Positions 1 to 12,300 of a stretch of 64,000 nucleotides of DNA are shown one piece after another. Position 1 is the first letter of the stretch, and the number at the start of each line of letters is the position of its first letter. Below the pieces are notes generated by a model. The model was given only the letters and a program-made list of their open reading frames with translations, was not told where the DNA came from and ran no database searches. Position numbers and translations under genes: made by a program. The stretch is from Endocarpon pusillum Z07020 (Eukaryota; Ascomycota; Eurotiomycetes; Verrucariales; Verrucariaceae). The stretch is taken from the NCBI RefSeq assembly GCF_000464535.1, contig NW_006916578.1:1-64000 (forward strand), in the 5' to 3' direction.

Positions 1-706
1 GAGTGCACTTAGCAGGACAACCTACTACACGCCACACTATCACGACAGACAATCAGGTCATGGAAGCCGCCTATGAGTCTAACTATCTTAGTTCCGGCCC
101 CCACCTGTCCTGTCACGCCTGCTCTTATTTCCTATAACCTTATAAATATAGATTACTCGGTCTGTAAAGCCTCTAATAAATGTAAAGCTAAATAAGAACA
201 TCAATATAATTTAAGCCTTTATTACTACTACGTAGGCCCGGACTATAGAGCTAATATATGCCTAGAAAAGCTAAAGCTACAAAATAATCTTTGTATCGTC
301 TCTTTTACGCCTATTATAGTGTCCTTAACTCTAGTATTTATCCTAATAACCTTATAAGTAATTATATTTATTGCCTTAGCCTCTTTTGCCCCTTTTCCTT
401 TATTTAATAATTATATTAATATAAAGTTATTAAATAAAGCAACTCTAAACTAAGTTATATTTAGAGGATTAAGAAGAGGTTAGCTATTACTAATATAATA
501 AATAGCCTAATAATATAATTAAGTTCTATTTCTTTATATTTAATAGATCTTCTTTTTAACTTTAAGTGCCTTTTAATTAAGTATAATATTAGATAATTTA
601 AATATTAAGTCTTAATTAACTCTAGTTATTCTATAATAATATATATTAGTAAAGCTTTTATGTAACTCTTTCCTTATAAAAAATTAGAAAGTTAAAAAAT
701 TATAAT
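1..706 (+). mobile_element. Gypsy family B, copy B1, fragment 1 (gag end / protease region)
   Basis: This stretch matches the reverse complement of B2 from about 13390 down to 12700, so it is the same retrotransposon family read on the + strand, and it runs off the left edge. It covers the gag C-terminus and the start of pol. The gag zinc knuckle that is intact in B2 is recognisable at about 222-268, but three of its four metal ligands have become Tyr by C-to-T/G-to-A changes. Nothing here is translatable. The piece ends where element A begins. Heavy AT bias and transition-type differences indicate RIP. Identity to B2 is seen directly; the family name is inferred from pol motifs elsewhere. 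Confidence 0.85.
498..706 (+). repeat. Left copy of a 209-bp direct repeat flanking element A
   Basis: This B1 segment occurs again at 6704-6916 immediately after element A. Both copies correspond to the same part of B2 (about 12690-12900, reverse complement). The copies differ mainly by C/T and G/A changes. It is far too long to be a normal integrase target-site duplication of 4-6 bp. Confidence 0.85.
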
Positions 707-729
707 TGTAATAGATGATGCATTTCCTC

Positions 730-1740
730 TGCCATAGCACAAGACCTTGACGGAGGCACCAGCATAGAGCTTGAGGCTCTAAAGAATTAACTCCGCGACA
801 AAGAGGAGATTATCCAGAATCTCCGCGACAAGATTGCAGCAACTCCAAAGCCGCAAATTCGAATAGAATCTCCATCAGAGACTCTAACGGAACGAGAGTC
901 GCTGCCTCAAAGGCAGGCCTCGTTAGAAGCGACTCCGAGCCCCTCGACAGTACTTAGTACAAAGACAGAGAAGCTGCCTCACCCGGAGATTTTTGAGGAT
1001 GGACCTCTTCAGAAGTTTCGCTCTTGGTTGTTAGCTATGAAGATAAAGTTCATGGTTAACGTGGCGCTCTTTCTAACAGAGCTATCTAAGGTCGCCTATG
1101 TACAATCATGTATAGACAGCGACGCTCAGGAATTGCTTAGGTCATATTTCAAGGACTTTGAGAGGGCCCAGATTTCAGATATATTCGCAGACCTTTTAAC
1201 TCGATTCGATTCTCTGTTTCGACAGGAGACTGCTCGTAGGGAGTATCACTACTTACGGCAAAGGCAGTAGGACCTCGCTGTATTCTTAAGGGATTTCTGA
1301 TGACTTTCTTACGAAGCAGAGGTCTGAGAAGAGGATCAGATCGTGGATCTTCGAGACAAGGTTCGAGATGATCTGAAGCAAGTGATTATTCTCTGCAGAT
1401 ATGTGTTAATTCAGGAGATGATTATAGACCTGACATACGCTGACATGAACAGTCAACGTATTGCCTTAAATAAATTAGTAGTCAGCGCTAGTATGCTGGC
1501 GAAGCCTTCAGTTCCTAGCACCCGATAGTCCGCTAGCGAACCAACAGTAAAGGAGGAGAAGCCAGTGCTTAAGCCACAACTTCCGCGAAATATGTCTACA
1601 GTAAGGTGCTACTATTGCGAGAAAATAAGATACTACATGAAGGATTGCCCTTAGACACAAAAGCAATCAGGAAAAGGGCTGCCCGCTACTAAGACATTGT
1701 GAGCGGGTCTAGCAGCGCAACTAGTAGAGAAGCTATAGGG
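730..1740 (+). pseudogene. gag remnant of element A
   Basis: An in-frame-like stretch encodes a charged, helical gag-type protein, with open pieces at 1028-1270 (80 aa) and 1343-1528 (61 aa) separated by TAG and TGA stops. At about 1609-1653 there is a CCHC zinc knuckle in which the histidine codon has become TAC (Tyr), a C-to-T change, so the knuckle would not bind zinc. The start of gag is missing because of the LTR-gag deletion at about 741. Non-functional. Confidence 0.75.
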
Positions 1741-4700
1741 ATCCTTATTACAGTAGCAGAAGGTGATTTCAAGGCTCTATTTCTAATTAATATTAGCGTT
1801 AGAAAGGGGAAAGAAAGATTAACAGTATTAGTACTATTAGATACAGGATGTTAGTTAAGCGCAGTTATAAATTATTAATTAGCAGAATAACTTTATAAAA
1901 GGTTGCAGATTAATATAATAGACCTGGCCAAACCTATTCCTATTTCTAATTTTACTAGTGAGATTCATTAATCTATCTCTCAGGCCCTTTATTTGCCTAT
2001 ACACGTTAGCGAACACTAGCAGGGATCGCAGATCTTCTATATAATAAAGGCTGTGTACTTTATAATCTTAGGGAAGAAGTAAATAAGGCTGTACAGCTGC
2101 ATTCTAGATCCTAAGGATTTATTAATGAAGTTTGCAGGGGATTGTGATTGTGAAAAGTAACTTATATTCTAGCAGAACTATAAGAGTCAGAGTAATAAGC
2201 CTAAGGCCAAGGAGCAAGTAGCAAAGGAAGAGCTAATAAAGAAGCCACGTAACAAATTTAATTATATATATACAGCCAAATTTCAGGCTAACCTGATCAG
2301 GGCATTACTATTACAGGTGACGAAGATTCTTAAGCGTCCTAAAACAGCCCTAGTTGTTTTACAACCTTTACGCCTTATTAAGGTAGAGAAGACTCTAAGT
2401 AGCAGAATAACCATAGCTATTACTTACAGAAAGAAGGTTAAGGAGGCCAGGGCAGTCTAGCACAGCACTAAGCCTATAAGCATTATAATATTTGAGTAAT
2501 TATTAATTATCCCTAGTGCAGAAATATTTGCTATCATAATAAAGGACATAAATAAACACATTAAGAAACAGATCTAGCCAGAACCAGATCTAAAGGAGGT
2601 TCTTTTAGTAGAATTTTGAGAATTTATAGATATCTTTTTAAAGGAGGCTTCTAATACTCTTCTAAAGCACAGGGAGGAGTATGACTACAAGATTGAACTA
2701 GAAGCAGGTGCTGAACTGCCCTGAATGTAGCCCTTATATAGGATGAGCCCAGATAAGCTTAAGGTAGTCAAGAAATACATTAAGGAGCATCTTAAGAAGG
2801 GGTTTATTAAACTAAGCACCGCCTTGTTCTCCAAAGGAGGTTCTTCCAGTGGAATTTCGAGAATTCGCAGATGTCTTCTCGAAGGAGGCTTCTGATACTC
2901 TTCCGGAGCACAGGGAGGAGTACGACCATAAGATCGAACTGGAAGCAGGTGCCGAGCTGCCACAGACGCAGCCCCTGCGTAGGATAAGCCCAGAGGAGCT
3001 CAAGGTGGTCAAGAAATACATCAAGGAGCATCTTGAGAAAGGGTTTATTAAACTAAGCACTGCCTCGTTCGCATTACTAATTCTTCTGGTACAGAAACCC
3101 TAAAGGGGACTTCGTTTCTATGTCGATTTTAAAGATCTAAACGCTATTACAAAGAAGAATAGCTACGTCATCCCTTAGATTAATAAGATTATAAGTCTTC
3201 TTAGAAAAGCTATAGTCTTCTCTAAGCTAGATATTTGACAGGCATATTACTAGATTCGTTTAGCGACTAAGAAGAACTGCGAACTTACTATGTTTAGCAC
3301 TATATATAGTAACTATTAATATAGGGTATTGCTATTCAGATTAACCTCTGTACTAGTAACGTTCTAATACTTTATAAATAAGAAATTCATAAAGATGCTT
3401 AGAAAATTCGTTATGCTGTACCTAGATGACATCTTGATCTTTAGCTAATTAAGAGAAGATAGCCAGAACCAGATCTAAAGGAGGTTCTTTTAGTAGAATT
3501 TTGAGAATTTATAGATATCTTTTTAAAGGAGGCTTCTAATACTCTTCTAAAGCACAGGGAGGAGTATGACTACAAGATTGAACTAGAAGCAGGTGCTGAA
3601 CTGCCCTGAATGTAGCCCTTATATAGGATGAGCCCAGATAAGCTTAAGGTAGTCAAGAAATACATTAAGGAGCATCTTAAGAAGGGGTTTATTAAACTAA
3701 GCACCGCCTTGTTCGCATTACTAATTCTTCTGGTACAGAAACCCTAAAGGGGACTTCGTTTCTATGTCGATTTTAAAGATCTAAACGCTATTACAAAGAA
3801 GAATAGCTACGTCATCCCTTAGATTAATAAGATTATAAGTCTTCTTAGAAAAGCTATAGTCTTCTCTAAGCTAGATATTTGACAGGCATATTACTAGATT
3901 CGTTTAGCGACTAAGAAGAACTGCGAACTTACTATGTTTAGCACTATATATAGTAACTATTAATATAGGGTATTGCTATTCAGATTAACCTCTGTACTAG
4001 TAACGTTCTAATACTTTATAAATAAGAAATTCATAAAGATGCTTAGAAAATTCGTTATGCTGTACCTAGATGACATCTTGATCTTTAGCTAATTAAGAGA
4101 AGAACACAAGCAACATGTACAGAAGGTCTTACAGATTCTCTGCAAAAGTGATATTCAGGCTAACATCAAGAAAAGCGAGTTCTATACACAGTTAATAAAG
4201 TATCTCGGGTTGATTATGACTCTAAAGGGCATTCAGATGGATCCAGAGCGCGTACAAGTCATTCAGGAGTAAGAGAAACCCAACCTAGGAGATGTCTGCG
4301 CAGTGCGGAGATTCCTGGGGTTTGTTAACTTCTATCGACAATTCTGCTTAGGATTTAGCAAGGTAGCAAGGCTGCTGAATGACCTGTTGAAGAAAAATGC
4401 GGGGCGCACTTAGGATGACCGCTATACTGAGGCGTTCTAGGCCCTAAAGGACCTTATTTCAAAGGAGCTAGTCCTCACTTATTTCGACCCTGAGAAGGAG
4501 ACAGTTATAAAGTGTAACGCGAGCGACTATACAGTTAGTAGAGTGCTCTTATAATAAGGGGAGGATAAAGAACTCTATCCTGTAGCATTCTTCTTAACAA
4601 GTATAGTATTAGCAGAGTATAATTACGTAATTTATAACAAGGAACTGCTAGCTATTATTTATTGTTTTAAGGAATGGTCGCTAGAGCTACGCTCGCTAAG

Positions 4701-6490
4701 AGAGGATCCTGTCCAAATACTCACAGATTACAAGGCTCTAGAGTATTTCATATTAATAAAGAAGCTGATATATTAGCAAGCACGCTAGGCGGAATTGTTA
4801 TCTTAATACAACTTCAAGATTAGATATCGCCTAAGAGCTGCTAACAGAAAAGCTGACGTATTGACTTAAAGGGAAACTAAGATCCTAAGAGCAAAGGAGG
4901 ATCCTAATCTGTATTAGACTCTTCTGCAATTAGACATGCTATCTGAGGAGGTAAAAGACAACCTAGAGATCTTAGTAATACAGGCGTTGCTAGAGGAGGA
5001 AGATTTGCTGCTCTAGAAGAGGGTAAAGAAAGAGAATCAGGTTAATAAGACTTTTAATGCGATTAAGATAGAGAAACAAGTAAAGAACCTAAAGAAGAAA
5101 ATATTTAGGTATAACATTTAAAATTATGAAGATAAGGAAGGAGTACTGTGGTACAGAGAAAAACTGGCAGTACTAGTAGCAATAATAACGGACGTGATTT
5201 GAGAGATCTATAAAAGCAAGGAGACTAGGCACTCAGGCTGTATAAAGATAAGGAAGACTATTGCGAATAATAGGTACTACATCTTAAATAAATATACGTT
5301 AGTTAGGAGATTCTTGCGGAATTATTATATCTATAAAAGGACTAAACCTGTGTATTAGCTCTTTACAGGCCTGTTATAACCTCTTCTGATTCCTGAGCGC
5401 CTTTAGCAGGATATCTTGATAGATTTTGTTACAGGATTGCTAACATTAAAAGGCTATAATACTGTTCTAGTAATTATTAATTAGCTAAGTAAGGAACGCT
5501 ATTATATCCCTTATATAGCTGCAGAGGAGAGTACGACTTTAGAGGAAACAGCTAAAATGCTATATAAGAATATATAAAAGCTCTATAGGCTTCTGCAAAC
5601 AATTATATTTAACTAAGGGCCGCAGTTCGCTAGCGAAGTATAGAAATAATAATACTAAATCTTAGGAGTTAAAGCAAAGCTATTTATAACTTATTATTTA
5701 TAAATAAATAGCTAGACAAAAGTCTTTAATATAGAGATAAAATAATACCTAAGAGCCTATATAGATTTTGTATAGAATAATTAAAATGACCTTCTCTTAA
5801 GTGCTGAATTTGCTATGAATATAGCAGTATCTAAGTCTATACAGCTGTCGCTATTTATAATTACACACAGATATTAGCCAAGGATAAGCTTTAATAAGCC
5901 TGAGTCTATAAAGATAGCAAAGAAATGCGTAGCCCTAGGGAAGGCTAAGAACCTAGCAAAGCTAATAGAAAAGGATTAGCAGTAGGCACAGGAGTATCTA
6001 AAGGCTGCGCAGTTACAGCAACAAGAGCAGGCGAATAAGCATCACTAGGAAATCAATTTTGAAGAAGGAGATAAGGTCTGGCTATTAATAAAGAACATTA
6101 GCACAACAAGACCTTACAAGAAACTTGATTCGAAATGGATTAGGCTATTCCCTATTGTGAAGAGGCTTGGGCAGAGTTTTCGTTTAGAACTGCCCTTATT
6201 GATAAGGATTCACAACGTGTTCCATGCATCACTGTTGACTAAGGACCCTGCCGACCCTCTGCTAGGGCAGGAGTACCTACAGCCTCTGCCAGTAGAGACA
6301 GAAAAAGAGGAGGCGTGGGAGGTTAAAGATATAGTTGACATCAAGAGAGTGGGCAAAGCATGAAAGGTACAAGCAAGATGGGTAGGCTGGCCAGAGAACC
6401 TGACCTATTACCTTATCTCAAACTTTAAGGGCTCTGAAGACCTGCTTAAGGACTATTTTGAAAGGCACCTAGCAAAAGAGGTGCCTAATT
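1740..6490 (+). pseudogene. pol remnant of element A (PR-RT-RH-IN-chromodomain)
   Basis: Recognisable pieces in order: a protease LLDTG motif near 1830; RT finger/palm segments between 2575 and 4103 including YLDD (about 3418 and again 4062); RNase H region 4480-4750; integrase with the sequence preceding the core Asp near 5400; and the integrase C-terminus followed by a chromodomain-like tail (6157-6490). The best surviving frames are 2849-3103 (84 aa) and 6157-6363 (68 aa). Stops are overwhelmingly TAG/TAA where CAG/CAA or TGG is expected, the RIP signature. No product can be made. Confidence 0.75.
2575..4103 (+). repeat. Duplicated RT block with a less-mutated patch
   Basis: Positions 2575-2829 recur at 3460-3714 and 3071-3459 recur at 3715-4103, in my reading without differences although both are full of RIP mutations. 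Between them 2830-3070 is a second version of the 2575-2829 sequence that has kept most C and G bases and an open frame. The unit is therefore a 644-bp tandem duplication made after RIP, with a protected or later-acquired RT patch inside the first copy. Confidence 0.85.
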
Positions 6491-6666
6491 AATTAATTTA
6501 AAGCTAAGTACAGAAAATCTAATAGGGATATTACGTGACAGATTTAGCTATATATATACAGTCAAATATCAGACTAATTAAATAAGGAATTGCTAGACTT
6601 GGCAACGTTAGGATAAAAGTAGACTTGCTTTCTTATGCTCTTAATTAAGAGTAATCGTTTTTTTTT

Positions 6667-6680
6667 AAAGGAGGGGGTAG
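6667..6680 (+). other. Polypurine tract of element A
   Basis: A 14-bp purine-rich run (AAAGGAGGGGGTAG) lies directly before the 3' LTR start at 6681. Position and composition fit the plus-strand primer of a Gypsy element. Confidence 0.7.
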
Positions 6681-6703
6681 TGTAATAGATAATGCATTTC
6701 CTC

Positions 6704-6916
6704 ATATAGTAAATAGTTTAGTAATATAATTAGGTTCTATTTCTTTATATTTAGTAAACCTTCCTTTTAACTTTAAGTGCCTCTTAATTAAGTATAGCAT
6801 TAAATAATTTAAATATTAAGCCTTAATTAACTCTAGTTATTCTATAATAATATATATTAGTAAAGCTTTTATATAACTCTTCCTTTATAAAAAATTAGAA
6901 AGTTAAAGAACTATAG
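6704..6916 (+). repeat. Right copy of the direct repeat flanking element A
   Basis: Second copy of the B1 segment at 498-706. B1 resumes here about 209 bp upstream of where it was broken. Confidence 0.85.
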
Positions 6917-8721
6917 TAGGCTTTAATAATCAGATCTTTATAATAACCTATATTACTAAAGTTCCCTTATCCTTTGTACCTTCTAGTATTTATTAAGAAG
7001 TTCTATTAATATTTGTTATCTTTAGACTAAAATATAATATTATTCTTAGAATGCCCTAGCTTAAATAACATAATCTGATAATAAATTAGATATTAGAGAC
7101 TATTATATATAATATAGAACACTATTATAATTATTATCTTTAGAAGAATAAAGGATACTCTATTACTTTTAAAGCTATATAAAGAGTACAGAACAATAAA
7201 CCTTAAGTCTAGAAATAAATAAAAGTTATAAATATAATTATAATACTAATTATAATAAAAGTAATAGCCTTTAATTACTTAAGTAAGCAAAGAGATTATA
7301 AAGTCTTTATAATATTATTAAGAGATATTAAGAAAGCCTTAAAACTTAAAAAAATTATAGATTCTTAGATTAGACTTTCTAAGTAATATTATAAGTTCCT
7401 GTCCTTATTTGATAAAGCTATTATTAATAAGCTTTTACTACACCGCCTTAAAGTAAATTACAAGATTAAGTTATTATTAAATACTAAATTACTGTCCGGA
7501 GCCTTATATAGCATGTCTAGAAATGAATTAGAGGTCTTAAATAAAATACTAAAGAACTACTTATTAAAGAACTTTATTTATGTATTTAAGTCTCTTACTG
7601 CTGCCCTAGTCTTATTTATTAAGAAACCTAAAAGAGGTCTACAGTTTTATATAGATTACTAGGGCTTAAACGCTATTATAGTCAAGAATAGATACCTGAT
7701 TTCCCTAATTTAAGAGACCTTAGATAAGCTTTACAAAGCTATATAATACACTAAGTTAGATATTATTGCTGCCTTTTATAGAATCAGAATAGCCTATAAA
7801 GACGAATAGAAAACAGCCTTCTGCACACGTATAGACTTATATAAATAGAATATAGTCCTCTTTAGCCTCTATAATACTCTAGCCTTCTTTCAGAACTACA
7901 TTAATAATGCTCTAGAAAAGGATATTCTAGACTGATTTGTCTCAGCATATCTTGATAATATCCTAATCTTTAGTAATTCACTAAAAAAGTACTATTAATA
8001 CGTGAAGACAGTACTAGGCAGATTAGTCATTACTAGACTATAACTCAATATAGGAAAATATGAATTCAAAGTTTACAAGACAAAATACTTAGGAATAATC
8101 ATTTAGAGCCGTTCAAAAGATAATAAACCCGGACAAATATATATAGACCTAGAGAAGATAGCTATAATTTAAGATTAGGAGAAACCTAATAATACAAAAG
8201 ATATACAAAGTTTTATAGGATTTACGAATTTCTATTATTAATTTATTAAAGAATTCTTAAAGATAGCCTTACCCCTGACTAAGCTTACCTAAAAAGACGT
8301 CCTTTTTAACTAGAGAGAGAAAGCTAAAAAAGCGTTTTAGATACTAAAAGACATGTTTATAAGCTCCCTAGTCCTATAGCACTTTAACTCTGACTTACTC
8401 TGCACTATAGAGACTAACGCCTCAGATAATATATATAAAAAAGTCTTATTTTAACCTAATAATAAGGGGATTCTGTAACCTATAGCCTACTTCTTAAAGT
8501 AATATGCCTTAGCTAAGAGCAACTACGAGATTTATAATAAGGAACTAATAACTATAATTTATGCTTTTAAAAAATAGTGTTTAGAGCTAGAAGGGTTCTA
8601 AGAACTTATATAAGTTATAATAGACTATAGGAACCTTAAATACTTTATATTATCTAAATAATTATCTTGCTAACAAGCCTATTAGAGCAAGTTCCTCTTT
8701 TATTTTAACTTTATAATTAAG
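6704..8721 (+). mobile_element. Gypsy family B, copy B1, fragment 2 (protease, RT, RNase H)
   Basis: Continuation of B1 after element A. It aligns with the reverse complement of B2 from about 12900 to 10980. RT is recognisable at about 7440-8100. The catalytic YLDD at 7944-7967 reads YLDN, a G-to-A change that removes one of the two essential aspartates. The fragment ends in TTAAG, the 5-bp target site repeated after B2. It has no usable frame and is more AT-rich than B2. Confidence 0.85.
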
Positions 8722-8978
8722 TATCAGAAGAGCTATAGTTAGGCCTAATATATAAGACGAAGCGTGAAGAAAAGGAAACGAAAATAGGAATACAACGCTC
8801 TATATATATGTCCGTGCCCCTTATCTCGCTAAGGCCAGGTACAGACAACTGTGGGTACCTGTCGTCAGTGATAGCTAGAATAGCGGCGGGGAGCTGGGTC
8901 CGAGATGAGCTCTGTGAGCCATGGTCAGTGCCACAGGGAATATGGTCCTTGGCGTAGGTCGCGGGAGGATTCGTAACA
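8722..8978 (-). repeat. LTR of B2 (3' LTR)
   Basis: 257 bp, matching 14257-14513 and 15079-15335. In element orientation it begins TGTTACGAATCC and ends in CTGATA; the terminal CA has become TA. Compared with the other B2 LTR, every difference I read is a transition (C/T or G/A), as RIP would produce. The adjoining 8979-8992, read on the minus strand, is a purine-rich tract, the expected plus-strand primer. Confidence 0.92.
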
Positions 8979-9179
8979 TCACCCCCTCTCTATGCGCGAG
9001 CTCCTGCGAGCGTAGGTCCTTGTGGTGCTGTGGTAAGGCACTTGTGAATCTTCTCAAGCATTTCTGGGTGACTATGGACATCTGTGGGCATTCATGACTA
9101 GCTGTGGTTTCTTTGACTTGCTGCGGGCGCCCCCTTAAGAGGCCAGGTATTTGGGGCAACGTGGGGCATGGCTGTAGCG

Positions 9180-9345
9180 TTTGTAGAATTCTTGTACGAT
9201 CTTAGGGGCGTGGAGGAAGTGAGCTACGGGCTCCTAGGTCGTTTCATTGTAGCCGGTCTATTTGACTCTAAACTAGAACGGTCTTCTTCCGAGAGCTCTT
9301 CTTGCTTCTAGAATAGTTTCGACTTTCTATTCTATTTCATCAGAT
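9180..9345 (-). pseudogene. Chromodomain remnant of B2 pol
   Basis: The minus strand reads a chromodomain-type tail: a VETILEARR-like start, an FRVK..TGYNETT core and a C-terminal helix. Two positions that should be tryptophan are TAG, consistent with TGG changed by G-to-A. Chromodomains at the integrase C-terminus direct chromoviruses to heterochromatin; this one is broken. The 8979-9180 stretch continues as the pol C-terminal tail. Confidence 0.7.
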
Positions 9346-12300
9346 ATGTCATTACCTACTATGGGTCTTAGGGGAACGTCTGCATAACATAATCTTAACA
9401 AGGCAACGTAGAAAATAAGGAATATTCTTAAGGACGAGGGCAGGGCTAATTCGCAGGCTATGGATTCTATAGTTTGTTTAATCTCAAATAGGCCAATTCA
9501 TTTATTATTAAGTTTCTTACATAATCATTATATATAAATGTTTCTAACGTTCAGCTATACTTTATCTCCTTTATAGTATACTAGGGCAGGGTGTCATCTC
9601 TAGTTTCTGTTTGCTATATCTGTGGTTTTCGCTTAGCTCTAAACTAGTTCTGTATAGTAATAGTCTAAGAGTTCTTTTATAAATATTGAGATATCTTTTG
9701 TACAAGAGTCAAGGGGGGTCTCAGCTTAATTAAAGCTTATCTTAAGATTAAAGCCTTTATTAGTAAAGAACAAGGACATGTTTATAGATTCTGACTTATA
9801 ATTATTTATAGTAAATTTAACTAATGTGATCTATTTAGCCTAGTTGTCCTGTATATAGTTGACATAGCTTTGTAGGTAAGTCTCTATTGCTTAATTAACT
9901 CGTTCTGACTATTCGTCTATTTTTAGGTGATATATAATAGATAGTTTCGCTTTAATACCTAGCCTTTTATATAGGCTATTTCAGAATTTACTAATAAACT
10001 ATAGACCTTTATTAGATACTATTAACTTAGGGAGGCCATAGCTACGAATAATAAAGTAAATAAACATTCTGACTAGATGTTCTGTTTTCATGCTGTGGCA
10101 GGGCGCTAGGTGTCTCTTCTTAGTTAATTAGTCCGTTAAGACCTAAATGCTTGTGGCGCTAGGGAAAATGCTGTTGAATTCAAGGAGCTCTGTGACAAAA
10201 TTCATAGCCAGGTGTTGCTACCGTTTCTTAGGCGGCTCCAGTGCCTGCAGTTGACCTTGGCGCTTGTAAGAGAGTTTTGTGTGACAGTATATAGGACATT
10301 TGGCTAGCTGTTTCTTTACTAAGTCTATCATCTTTAGCCAATAGAATTGTTATTACAAGATCTCGTAGGTTTTTGCAGGGCCTAGGTGACTAGTTATCAG
10401 CTATTTATAGCATTTGTTAATGTAGCAGAGTCTTAATTCTTTGTTTTCGGGAATCTATAAGCGTCGTCAGTAATATAATTTGTTATTCTTTACTAAACAG
10501 TCAGCTAACATGACTATAAGAGACCTTCTGACCCTAGACAGGACTTGTTAGCAAGTTATTTAACAAGGATCTTCTTAGGCAAGATTCTGATATATAGCAG
10601 TAATATCTTCTTCTAGGATGGTTTAAGGCTGTGGGTTTATTATGTGCAGGGCTGTAGTGTTATCTGTAATTACATCAGGGCTTTCTCCTAACTTAAGTAA
10701 TCTCTTATAGTAGCGTAGGACTCTTGTAGGTCTAATTAGATAGACAGAAATAGGTTCTGATATCTAGGGGTCTAGATTCTTCGGTTTCAGGACTACTTGC
10801 TTAAGGAACTTCTTTTTATTATTATTAATGTTAGTAGCTTTATCTTATAGTCTGCGAGATAATCTATCTGCGCGGCACTGTGACCTAGGGCAGTACTTAA
10901 TTACAAAGTCGAAACGAGAGAGGAACTCGCTCTAATAGGCTTGTCAGCAAGATAGTTGTTTAGATAACATAAAGTATTCAAGGTTCCTGTAATCTATTAT
11001 AACTTGTACAGGTTCTTAGGACCCTTCTAGCTCCAGGCGCTATTCTTTAAAAGCACAGACTATAGTTATTAATTCCTTGTTATAAATCTCGTAGTTACTC
11101 TTAGCTAGGGCGTATTGCTTTAAGAAGTAGGCTATAAGTTACAGGATCCCCTTATTATTAGGCTGAAACAGGACTCCTCTACACACGTTATCTAAGGCGT
11201 CAGTCTCTATAGTGTAGAGTAAGTCAGGATCAAAGTGCTGTAGGACTAGAAAGCTTATAAACATGTCTTTTAGTGTCTAAAACGCTTTTCTGACTTCCTC
11301 TCCCTAGTTGAAAAAGACGTCTTTTCGGGTAAGCTTAGTCAGGGGTAAGGCTATCTTTAAGAATCCTTTAATAAATTAATAATAGAAATTCGCAAATCCT
11401 ATAAAACTTTGTATGTCTTTTATATTATTAGGCTTCTCCTAATCTCAAATTGTAGCTATCTTCTCTAGGTCTATACGTATTTATCCAGGTTTGCCATCTT
11501 CTGAACAGCTCTAGATGATTATTTTTAAGTATTTTGTCTTATAAACTTTAAATTCGCATTTTCTTATATCGAGTTATAGTTTAGTGACGACTAATCTGCT
11601 TAGTACTGTCTTCACGTGTTAGTAATACTTTTTTAGTGAGTTGCTAAAGATTAGAATATTATTAAGATACGCTAAGACAAATCAGTTTAGAATATTTTTT
11701 CTTAGGGCATTATTAACGTAGTTCTAGAAGAAGGCTAAAGCGTTACAGAGGCTAAAGGGGACCACGTTTTATTTGTATAAGCCTGTATATATGCGGAAGG
11801 CTGTTTTCTATTTGTCCTTATAGGCTATTCTGATTCTATAAAAGGCAGTAACAATGTCTAACTTAGTATACTATATAGCTTTGCAGAGCTTGTCTAAAGT
11901 CTCTTAAATCAGGGGAATTAGGTATTTATTCTTGACTATAATAGTGTTTAAACCCTGGTAATCTATATAAAACTGTAGACCTCCTTCGGGTTTCTTAACG
12001 AATAGGACTAGGGCAGTAATAAGGGACTTGGATACATAAATAAAGTTCTTTGATAAATAGTCCTTTAGTGTTTTGTCTAAGACCTCTAATTCGTTTCTAG
12101 ACATACTATATAGGGCTCTAGATAGTGGTTTAGTATTTGGTAATAACTTAATCTTGTGATCTACTCCAGGGCGGTATGATAGAAGCTTGCTAGTAGCAGC
12201 TTTATTAAATAGGGACAAGAACTTATAGTATTGCTTAAGAAGTCTGGTCTGGGGATCTATAGTTTCTTTAGGTTTCAGGGCTTTCTTGATGTCTCTTAAT

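Larger units (their letters stand above)
707..6703 (+). mobile_element. Gypsy/chromovirus element A, RIP-degraded, LTRs truncated
   Basis: The element reads gag, protease, RT, RNase H, integrase and chromodomain on the + strand, interrupted by many TAG/TAA codons. The same 23-bp motif opens at 707-729 and 6681-6703, the second directly after a purine tract. These look like the first bases of the 5' and 3' LTRs, with the rest deleted on both sides. The left copy extends about 12 bp more before joining gag. A fuller related sequence with the same start lies at 20636. The RT active-site YLDD is intact, yet no long frame survives. An extra and duplicated RT segment (2575-4103) makes the copy longer than it should be. 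Confidence 0.8.

Noticed and set aside
2575..4103. Direct repeats considered as a CRISPR-like array
   Set aside because: Units are hundreds of bases long, encode reverse transcriptase, and the organism is eukaryotic.
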